From Yanshouia hominis (lineage in GTDB: Bacteria > Bacillota > Clostridia > Oscillospirales > Ruminococcaceae), in assembly GCA_014385025.1 (NCBI GenBank), contig JACRTB010000009.1, forward strand, positions 1 to 64,000: a DNA stretch of 64,000 nt, in the 5' to 3' direction. The notes beneath the pieces are model-generated. The model ran no database searches, had not been told where the DNA came from, and saw only the letters and a program-made list of their open reading frames with translations. Each line of letters opens with the position of its first letter. Position 1 is the first letter of the stretch. This document shows, one piece after another, positions 57,173 to 64,000 of this stretch. The position numbers and the translations under genes are program-made.

Positions 57173-58498
57173 ATGCTGAAACGCGGTATTTTTCTGCTCT
57201 GCCTGCTGCTGATTTTAGGATGCTCGCATGAAGCTGCTGAAATGGATTCAGCTGAAATCCCCCGCTCCTCAGGAGAGAGCGGGATCGAAACGGCCGGACC
57301 GCTGCGGGCGGACGAACCGCCGCGGACATCTTTTTCCTCTTCACAGTCATCTGAGGATCGCCCCGCGCCGCCTTCCCCAACCCTTGCGGAATGCGGCTTA
57401 CAGCCAATCGAAACGCTTGAGGTCTACCGCTTTTGGGGTGACGGCGAAATTTACAGTCATGAGCGGATCGCATTTGAGGGGGAGCAGACCCTCCTCGCCA
57501 TGATCGGCCTCGCGGTTTCCTCCCTGCCGTTTGCCGACGAGCCGCTGCCGGTTCTCGGCGTCACGAGAGAAAAGGATTTTGTGACGGTCGATCTGTCAGA
57601 AGAGTTTATCGACCGCTTTTCCAAGAGGGAGATTTTTGAACTGCTGAACACCGTCTCGATGACCCTGATGCAGAACGGAGCCGCCGGTTCCTTTCGCTAT
57701 ACAGTGGAAGGGGAGACTGGCCTGCTGGGAGATTTATGGAAGGTCATGCCTCTCGCCGTCGCACAGGAAAAGCCGGAGGAATACGCGAAAATCTGCGCTT
57801 CTATTCCTTATCTGGGGATGACCAGGCTGTATTTTCCCACAGCGGGCGAGATCACAGACCGATTCGGCGTTGCGATGGACGAAACCGCGATGGAAATTGC
57901 GCGCCTGCTTGCGAGGGTGGGGAAGATGGAGCGCGACGCCGCCTCTCCGCAGGAGCTGGAACCGTCGCGTCTCTACCTGAGCTGCGTTTGGAATACCCCC
58001 GCCTTTTACACCGTTTCGGGGGAGGAAAACTATGAGCCGGGCCTGATCCCGATTGCCGATTCGGTTTCCGCCAAGCTTGGAATGTCCGAATCGATGTTCT
58101 GGATCGGGGAGCACGTTCGTCAAACCGCCAGAATCCTTTGTGGAGATGATTTTGAGCTGGACCTGACGCGGGGAGAGGGCCTCAAATACCGGTATTTCCC
58201 TCTCGAAGGGGTGATTACTCCTCCGCACATGGGGGGCGGATACGATACCATTCCGCTGATTCTTTCCTATGAGGAAACGGAGGACGGCTTTTGTGCCGAG
58301 GTCGTCTATCTCTTTGAATCGATGGGCGGCATCGGTCCGTGGGGGATGGAGCGCACACTGACGGAGGAGGAGCTTCCCGGTTATGTGGCGGACAAGGCGC
58401 AGCGCGCCGAGGTCGAGGTGCGGCGGGCCGAAGATGGCAGACTGTGCTTCGGAAGCTTCCATATCAAAACAAATCAGCCGTCGGGGCACTTGCAATAA
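57173..58498 (+). CDS. Lipoprotein with GerMN-like region
   Basis: About 441 residues. The start at 57173 (MLKRGIFLLCLLLILGCSHE) follows AGGAGG and gives a lipobox LILGCS with the lipidated Cys at about 19. A Ser/Pro-rich linker (about 25-80) precedes a folded part. One region (VLGVTREKDFVTVDLSEEFI and then REIFELLNTVSMTLMQNG) resembles the GerMN/sporulation-germination domain. The C-terminal half has no recognised family. It lies between uvrB and uvrA; a link to repair is not obvious. Confidence 0.75.
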   Translation: MLKRGIFLLCLLLILGCSHEAAEMDSAEIPRSSGESGIETAGPLRADEPPRTSFSSSQSSEDRPAPPSPTLAECGLQPIETLEVYRFWGDGEIYSHERIAFEGEQTLLAMIGLAVSSLPFADEPLPVLGVTREKDFVTVDLSEEFIDRFSKREIFELLNTVSMTLMQNGAAGSFRYTVEGETGLLGDLWKVMPLAVAQEKPEEYAKICASIPYLGMTRLYFPTAGEITDRFGVAMDETAMEIARLLARVGKMERDAASPQELEPSRLYLSCVWNTPAFYTVSGEENYEPGLIPIADSVSAKLGMSESMFWIGEHVRQTARILCGDDFELDLTRGEGLKYRYFPLEGVITPPHMGGGYDTIPLILSYEETEDGFCAEVVYLFESMGGIGPWGMERTLTEEELPGYVADKAQRAEVEVRRAEDGRLCFGSFHIKTNQPSGHLQ

Positions 58499-58589
58499 TC
58501 ATACTTTGGCAGTATGATATTGAAGCGGCAGCTCTCTGCCTGAATTGATAAAAGACAGCGCCGCGCGGCGCGGCGGGAGGAATAAAGCA

Positions 58590-61424
58590 TTGGCTAAGGA
58601 TCAAATCATCATCAAGGGCGCAAAGGAACATAACCTCAAGAACATTAATCTGACGATTCCGCGTGACAAGCTGGTGGTCTTTACAGGACTTTCCGGCTCC
58701 GGAAAAAGCTCGCTGGCATTTGACACGCTCTATGCCGACGGCCAGCGCCGTTATGTCGAAAGCCTGTCATCCTATGCGCGGCAGTTTTTGGGTCAGATGG
58801 AAAAGCCGAATGTCGAAAGCATCGAAGGCCTTTCGCCGGCGATTTCGATTGATCAGAAATCGACCTCGAACAATCCGCGCTCAACGGTCGGCACTGTCAC
58901 GGAAATTTATGACTATCTGCGGCTGCTCTATGCCCGGATCGGCATTCCGCACTGCCCGGTCTGCGGACGGGAGATCACACAGCAGACGGTGGACCAGATG
59001 GTTGATCGGGTGTTGGCTCTGCCGGAGCGGACAAAAATTCAGGTGATGGCCCCGGTGGTGCGCGGACGCAAGGGGGAGCATCAGAAGGAGTTCGATTCGG
59101 CAAGGCGTTCCGGTTATGTCCGGGTGCGGGTCGATGGAAACCTGTATGATCTTTCCGAGACGATCAAGCTGGAGAAGAACAAGAAGCACACCATCGAGGT
59201 CGTTGTTGACCGTCTTGTGGTTTCCCCCTCGATCCGTTCCCGGCTCGCGGGTTCGATTGAGACGGCCCTGGCCCTGACCGGTTCCCTGGTGCTGATCGAT
59301 GTGATCGGCGGGGAAGAGCTGCTCTTCTCACAAAGCTACTCCTGTCCCGATCACGATATTTCAATCGAGGAGCTTACCCCGCGGATGTTTTCCTTCAACA
59401 ACCCCTACGGCGCCTGCGAAACCTGCACAGGCCTGGGGACCTTCATGAAGGTCGATCCCGATCTGGTTGTCCCAAATAAAAAGCTTTCCGTCCGGCAGGG
59501 CGCGATCAAGGCCAGCGGCTGGTATTATGCGGAGGGCGGCATTGCTCAGATGTATTACGAAGGGCTGGCCGAGCATTATGGCTTTTCTCTTGACGAGCCG
59601 TTCGGAAAGCTGCCCAAACAGGCGCAGCAGATTCTGCTTTACGGAAACAACGGAGAAAAAATCACCGTCCGCCGCGAGACGGACAGCGTCAAGGGCGCCT
59701 ATCATACCGATTTCGAAGGAATTGTCAACAACCTTGAACGCCGCTTCCGCGAGACGAACAGCCAGTGGATGAAGGAAGAGATTGCCGGGTGGATGAGCTC
59801 GGTGCTTTGCCCCTCCTGCCATGGGGAACGGCTGAAAGCGGCCTCCCTTGCCGTGACGGTGGGGGGAATCAATATCAGCCGCCTCACCGCCATGTCGGTC
59901 AGTGAGGAGCTGGCTTTCTTCGACTCGCTGGTTCTGACCGAACGGGAACACAAGATCGCGGACGCCATCCTAAAGGAAGTACGTGAACGGCTGGGCTTTC
60001 TCAAAAGCGTCGGGCTGGAGTACCTGACCCTTGCACGTGCGGCCAGCACCCTTTCAGGGGGAGAGAGTCAGAGAATCCGCCTTGCGACTCAGATCGGCTC
60101 CTCTCTGATGGGGGTGCTCTATATTCTGGACGAGCCTTCCATCGGCCTGCACCAGCGGGACAACGACAAGCTGATTGCGACGCTGCAGCGGCTGCGGGAT
60201 ATCGGAAACACCCTGATCGTCGTGGAACACGATGAGGATACCATCCGCGCGGCCGACTTCGTGGTGGATATCGGCCCCGGAGCGGGAGTCCACGGCGGAG
60301 AGGTCGTCTACGCCGGGGATGTCAAGGGACTGATGGAAAGCGACGCCTCCATCACCGGAAAATACCTCAGCGGGCGGGAGCAGATTCTTGTCCCGGAACA
60401 TCGCCGGACGGGAAACGGAAACCGTCTGATCATCCGGGGCGCGCGCCAGAACAACCTCAAAAACATCGACGTCGAAATTCCCCTCGGAATGTTTGTGGCA
60501 GTCACCGGTGTTTCAGGCTCGGGAAAGAGCTCGCTGATCAACGAGGTGCTTTACAAAACCCTCGCTTCCGCGCTCAACGGCGCACGAATCAAGGCGGGGC
60601 AGCATGATGCGATCGAAGGGCTTGAAACGCTCGATAAGGTAATCGACATCGATCAGTCGCCGATCGGGCGCACCCCGCGTTCCAACCCGGCGACCTATAC
60701 CGGCGTATTCACCGATATTCGCGAGCTTTACGCCTCGACCAATGAGGCAAACCTGCGGGGCTACACGAGCGGACGCTTTTCCTTCAATGTCAAGGGCGGG
60801 CGCTGCGAGGCCTGCGAGGGGGACGGCATCATCAAGATAGAGATGCATTTTCTCCCTGATATCTATGTACCCTGCGAGGTCTGCAAGGGCAAGCGATATA
60901 ACCGTGAAACGCTCGAGATCAAATACAAGGGGAAGAGTATCCACGATGTGCTCGAGATGACGGTGGAAGAGGCGCTGGGGTTTTTTGAAAACCTGCCCAA
61001 GATCCGCCGGAAGATTCAAACCCTCTATGATGTGGGTCTCGGCTATGTCAAGCTCGGGCAGCCCGCCACCACCCTTTCGGGCGGCGAGGCGCAGCGGGTC
61101 AAACTGGCCACCGAGCTTTCGAAGCGGGCAACGGGGCGAACCATCTATGTCCTCGACGAGCCGACCACCGGTCTGCACACCGACGATGTGCGCAAGCTGA
61201 TTGAGGTGCTTCAGGCACTGGTTGACACCGGAAACTCAGTGGTGGTAATCGAGCATAACCTCGATGTGATCAAGGTGGCCGATCGCATCATCGACCTCGG
61301 CCCCGAAGGAGGCGACCGGGGCGGAGAAGTTGTGGTCTGCGGCACCCCCGAGGAGGTTGCGGCCTGCCCGCGTTCCTATACCGGCCAATATCTGAAAAAG
61401 ATGCTTCCGGCGCTGCAAAAATGA
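58590..61424 (+). CDS. uvrA: Excinuclease ABC subunit A
   Basis: About 944 residues. The start is TTG 58590 ([20 protein letters not shown]), with GGGAGG about 9 bp upstream; the frame is open to 58545. Two ABC ATPase modules are seen: [20 protein letters not shown] with [17 protein letters not shown] and [15 protein letters not shown], then [16 protein letters not shown] with [16 protein letters not shown] and [15 protein letters not shown]. Zinc fingers are CPVCG with CPSCHGE, and CEACEGDG with [10 protein letters not shown]. It loads UvrB at damaged DNA. Confidence 0.97.
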   Translation: MAKDQIIIKGAKEHNLKNINLTIPRDKLVVFTGLSGSGKSSLAFDTLYADGQRRYVESLSSYARQFLGQMEKPNVESIEGLSPAISIDQKSTSNNPRSTVGTVTEIYDYLRLLYARIGIPHCPVCGREITQQTVDQMVDRVLALPERTKIQVMAPVVRGRKGEHQKEFDSARRSGYVRVRVDGNLYDLSETIKLEKNKKHTIEVVVDRLVVSPSIRSRLAGSIETALALTGSLVLIDVIGGEELLFSQSYSCPDHDISIEELTPRMFSFNNPYGACETCTGLGTFMKVDPDLVVPNKKLSVRQGAIKASGWYYAEGGIAQMYYEGLAEHYGFSLDEPFGKLPKQAQQILLYGNNGEKITVRRETDSVKGAYHTDFEGIVNNLERRFRETNSQWMKEEIAGWMSSVLCPSCHGERLKAASLAVTVGGINISRLTAMSVSEELAFFDSLVLTEREHKIADAILKEVRERLGFLKSVGLEYLTLARAASTLSGGESQRIRLATQIGSSLMGVLYILDEPSIGLHQRDNDKLIATLQRLRDIGNTLIVVEHDEDTIRAADFVVDIGPGAGVHGGEVVYAGDVKGLMESDASITGKYLSGREQILVPEHRRTGNGNRLIIRGARQNNLKNIDVEIPLGMFVAVTGVSGSGKSSLINEVLYKTLASALNGARIKAGQHDAIEGLETLDKVIDIDQSPIGRTPRSNPATYTGVFTDIRELYASTNEANLRGYTSGRFSFNVKGGRCEACEGDGIIKIEMHFLPDIYVPCEVCKGKRYNRETLEIKYKGKSIHDVLEMTVEEALGFFENLPKIRRKIQTLYDVGLGYVKLGQPATTLSGGEAQRVKLATELSKRATGRTIYVLDEPTTGLHTDDVRKLIEVLQALVDTGNSVVVIEHNLDVIKVADRIIDLGPEGGDRGGEVVVCGTPEEVAACPRSYTGQYLKKMLPALQK

Positions 61425-61429
61425 AAAAC

Positions 61430-61469
61430 AGGACGAAGCAGGCGTTTCTGCCCGCTTCGTCCTGCTTTG
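61430..61469 (+). terminator. Terminator of the uvrBA operon
   Basis: Stem AGGACGAAGC/GCTTCGTCCT with a 14-nt loop, followed by GCTTTGCTG. Confidence 0.8.
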
Positions 61470-61903
61470 CTGTTGTACCCAAGCCAGCCGACAGCTGGGC
61501 TGGCGGCAATGAAAAAATTTTCACTTCAGGCAATGAGCGCGGTGAAATGACAAATCATTGGGAAACAGAAGGGCCAATCAGGATGCATTGCTGCTCTAAC
61601 AGCCGCATATCAAAAGGCTCTCGTTCATCTCACTGTAAAATGGGTGGGGGTCTCCTTTTTGAAGCATATAGAAAACTGCATAGTATGCATTAAAATAATA
61701 ATGAAGACTAAATATCTCGACAAATCGGGATTTGTGGAGAGATTTCCTGAACTTTCCTTATTTTACAGGCTTTTCAGCCCATTAAATAGTGAAATGATAT
61801 GTATTTTCCCTTATTTTTGCCCTTATGCGGAATCCGCAAGGGAAATAAGGGGAATTTTTGTTGCATTGCATATCAATAATTGGTTCAGTGAACCAATTTT
61901 GAT
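61470..61903. other. Junction between chromosome and integrative element
   Basis: Base composition drops from GC-rich to AT-rich near 61640. No gene seen. Two hairpins lie close to the integrase stop: a branched stem 61808-61850 (CCCTTATTT...AAATAAGGG, inner GCGGA/TCCGC) and AATTGGTTC-AGT-GAACCAATT (61878-61898). The attachment site is probably in 61470-61903, but the exact core cannot be fixed without the other end. Confidence 0.5.
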
Positions 61904-63199
61904 TTAAGCATTGCTCGCTACTTTATCAAGAAGTCTTGCGGAATCCCGTTTTGCTTTTCTTGTTGAGTGAGCGTAAATATTCATTGTGGTACTGACATCA
62001 GAGTGTCCTAACAGTTCCTGTACATCTTTCGGTGCAGCCCCATTGGAAAGCAGATTGCTGGTGTAGGTGTGACGTAACTGGTGGAAATGGAAATCTTCAA
62101 ATCCTTCCAGTTTCTTTGACATTGATCTGCATACAATGCCGAGTGTACTCGGCAGTTCCAGGGAGCCATCCGGTCGCAGGCAGACAAAGGAGATTTCTTT
62201 GTAATCTGCCGGGACTTCCTGTGTACCGTCAAGATGATAGTATTCATAATAGACCCTGTTTTTCACATGCACTTCTTTGTAGTAATTGCGGTGATAGAGT
62301 TCGCCATACTGCATCCGGTTTTTGAGCTGCTCTTTTCTGGTAGCTTTCAGTATTTCAGTCAGAGTATCTCCAAAATCAACAATTCTTACTTTTTTCCGTT
62401 TCGTTGGTCCAATAATGTTTTTGTGTTTCATGCCGTCGTAGCGGATACTGCGTTTTATGGTCAGGCATTGTTCTTCAAGGTTAATGTCCTGCCATGTAAG
62501 ACCACAGGTTTCCCCGATACGGAGTCCAGCATAATACGCAATCTGAATCGGCAGAATGGCAGGTGGGTTTTTCTTTTCCAGATACTTGATAAGTCGCTCA
62601 TAATCCTCGTGTGAAATCGGCTGTGTGCTTTCTTCCACTTCATCATCGGAAAAGAGGTCAACTTCCTCTGCCTGTCGTTTCAGCTTGATATATTGCATCG
62701 GATTGAAACTGATTAACTGTTTTGGAAATACTGCAAAACGGAATGACTGCTGTAACACTGCGGAAAAAGAATGGATATAATCTTTGCTGTATCCTTTTCT
62801 TACTTTCCCATCTGGAAACTCACCACCAAATGTAAGCAGGTCGAGGAAACCCTGTAAATGTTCGGCAGTAACTGTTTTCAGCTTTCGGTCTGCAATCGGG
62901 TGTTTCTTGATACATCGGATTGCACCAAGATAATTTTCCACTGTACCGTTGCTGAGTGTCCCAGTTTTCAGTTCTTCTTCTGCCCACATGTCCAGAAGTT
63001 CCCCTACGGTAAGATTATCTGCCTTTGCAACAAACTTCTTATCTTCGTAGTCTTCCAGTGCCTTGCGGAGAAGCTTTTCCGTCTCACTTTTACTTTCGGT
63101 TCCGGCATATTCTTTCTGAACCATTTTTCCGCTTGCGTCCTCTACATAGAAGCGATAGTACCATTTCTTTCCTTTTTTTCTAACAGATCCTTTTGCCAT
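61904..63199 (-). CDS. int: Tyrosine recombinase (integrase) of an integrative element
   Basis: About 431 residues. The start at 63199 (MAKGSVRKKGKKWYYRFYVE) has AAAGGAG 10 bp upstream. An N-terminal arm-binding domain of the AP2-like kind, a SAM-like core-binding domain (LTVGELLDMWAEEELKTG) and the catalytic domain follow, with the Arg in YYAGLRIGETCGLTW, the HxxR in FHFHQLRHTYTSNL, the second His in LLGHSDVSTTMNIYAH and the Tyr of that stretch. It is close to Tn916/ICE-type integrases and lies at the very edge of the element. Confidence 0.95.
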   Translation of the reverse strand: MAKGSVRKKGKKWYYRFYVEDASGKMVQKEYAGTESKSETEKLLRKALEDYEDKKFVAKADNLTVGELLDMWAEEELKTGTLSNGTVENYLGAIRCIKKHPIADRKLKTVTAEHLQGFLDLLTFGGEFPDGKVRKGYSKDYIHSFSAVLQQSFRFAVFPKQLISFNPMQYIKLKRQAEEVDLFSDDEVEESTQPISHEDYERLIKYLEKKNPPAILPIQIAYYAGLRIGETCGLTWQDINLEEQCLTIKRSIRYDGMKHKNIIGPTKRKKVRIVDFGDTLTEILKATRKEQLKNRMQYGELYHRNYYKEVHVKNRVYYEYYHLDGTQEVPADYKEISFVCLRPDGSLELPSTLGIVCRSMSKKLEGFEDFHFHQLRHTYTSNLLSNGAAPKDVQELLGHSDVSTTMNIYAHSTRKAKRDSARLLDKVASNA

Positions 63200-63359
63200 A
63201 ATCGTATGTCTCCTTTCGATATCAGACAATCGGAACTGTTGAAATGCTTCTTGCGTGTAGGCATCTTATGGACAAGTCCATAAGCCAATTCGCCGCTCGT
63301 CAAATCTGTAAACAGCCTGATTCGCTTGTGCTCATTGTATCACAACTCCGGTTGCCTTA

Positions 63360-63989
63360 CTATACCGATTCAGAATCGTCATACATAACTTCGGATAAAA
63401 GATTTGCAAGCCTTTGTTCTGCCGCTTCCGGTTTCTTTGAATAGAGCCTTACAACATCTGCCATATCGTTAAATGCGTTGACAGTATGTGTGATCTCCCT
63501 GAGAAACATAATCTCATTATATTCATCTTTCGATTCAAATCCCATTACTTTAGCAATGTCCGCATCTTTAGTACTGCCTTTGTAATTTTTACAGGCGAAC
63601 TGAAACGAATCCAGAAACAGTTCATATTGCTTTAACATTAACAGCAGTAAGTCTTTAGAAAAAGCGTCTTCTGTTTTATTAAGATCAAGAGGTAACTGTT
63701 TAAGAATATCGCCCATCACATCACGAATCTGCAATTCTTTCTTATCCGTAATATCAGTTTCATATTCATCGGTTTCCCCTTTGAGCCATTCAATCGATAC
63801 ATGAAGTGCTTCCGAAAGACCTTCCAGTACCATCTTTTTGGTATTGTCAATCGAACCATTCTCATAACGCAGGATTGTGGAAGCGGTAACTCCCATCTTC
63901 TCTGCGACATAAGGCTGTGTCAGATTTAATTCCAGACGGCGCTGTTTTGCCCTGCTGCCGATCAGCTTGCGTAGTTCTTTATCTTTCAT
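63360..63989 (-). CDS. XRE-family (cI-like) repressor of the element
   Basis: A 209-residue protein. An HTH of the XRE type covers about 8-62 (IGSRAKQRRLELNLTQPYVA, EKMGVTASTILRYENGSIDN). The remaining 140 residues are helical without a Ser-Lys peptidase site, so it is not a LexA-like self-cleaving repressor. It lies upstream of the integrase on the same strand and probably controls it and the genes beyond the window. Confidence 0.9.
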   Translation of the reverse strand: MKDKELRKLIGSRAKQRRLELNLTQPYVAEKMGVTASTILRYENGSIDNTKKMVLEGLSEALHVSIEWLKGETDEYETDITDKKELQIRDVMGDILKQLPLDLNKTEDAFSKDLLLLMLKQYELFLDSFQFACKNYKGSTKDADIAKVMGFESKDEYNEIMFLREITHTVNAFNDMADVVRLYSKKPEAAEQRLANLLSEVMYDDSESV

Positions 63990-64000
63990 GCTGATGTGCC

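Larger units (their letters stand above)
61640..64000. mobile_element. Integrative element, integrase end (runs off the window)
   Basis: The integrase, the XRE repressor and low GC content show the end of an integrated phage or conjugative element beside uvrA. Left limit is set by the composition change and the hairpins at 61808-61898; the other end and cargo are not visible, so phage and ICE cannot be told apart. Confidence 0.75.

Overview
The window looks like the chromosome of a moderately high-GC, low-oxygen Firmicute of the clostridial class, most likely an Oscillospirales/Ruminococcaceae-type endospore former. The pointers are an IspH-ribosomal protein S1 fusion, phosphate butyryltransferase plus butyrate kinase, SpoVG, an AbrB-type regulator, a CotJC-like manganese catalase, DnaD/DnaI-type replication proteins, FabK instead of FabI, a glmS ribozyme and strong AGGAGG ribosome sites with frequent TTG/GTG starts. 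The genus is not decided by the sequence.

Layout. 1-1423 is a pile of broken insertion sequences (IS256-, IS3-, IS110- and IS5-type) next to a tRNA-Leu. 1873-4016 (minus) is a two-component system. 4145-11330 (minus) is a compact type II fatty acid synthesis operon, fabT-like/fabH/acpP/fabK/fabD/fabG/nitronate-monooxygenase-like/fabF/fabZ, with a consensus promoter overlapped by a long palindrome. 11593-13698 has a membrane-anchored protein and nicotinate phosphoribosyltransferase; 13889-14929 a threonine aldolase. 16908-19622 reading leftwards is dnaD/dnaI/deoC and a degenerate GGDEF-EAL protein. 19927-22316 is a PHP/TSCPD/unknown/DUF4364 cluster. 22827-28033 (minus) has glmS with its ribozyme, a purine permease and murC. 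28343-34633 (plus) runs spoVG, an orphan, an RpiR regulator, a YhiN-type flavoprotein, cmk, plsC and ispH-rpsA. 34898-43839 has an Old Yellow Enzyme, a secreted C39-like protein, a potABCD polyamine transporter, two acetyltransferases and cysE. 44498-47908 has radC, a zinc ribbon and ptb-buk-ACT. 47987-50043 (minus) looks like an iron-controlled group (DUF2325, DUF3793, flavodoxin, DtxR-type regulator). 50448-53613 holds AbrB, an HTH protein, two very small genes, TspO and Mn-catalase. 53922-61424 is gapA and then an SOS-type uvrB/lipoprotein/uvrA operon. 61470-64000 is the integrase-proximal end of a lower-GC integrative element running off the window.

How the parts work together: acyl chains made by the fab operon feed PlsC; GlmS and MurC feed cell-wall synthesis; UvrA and UvrB share one operon with a LexA-type box; PotABCD is a complete importer; Ptb and Buk form an acyl-CoA to acyl-phosphate to acid plus ATP module. 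Nothing here is a clearly new defence or biosynthetic system. The most unusual items are the cysteine-rich FabK-like paralogue inside the fab operon, the internal S1 start in the IspH-S1 fusion, the hairpin that hides a ribosome site after spoVG, the doubly degenerate GGDEF-EAL protein, the predicted iron regulon, a tandem pair of tiny genes and three separate families of non-coding tandem repeats.
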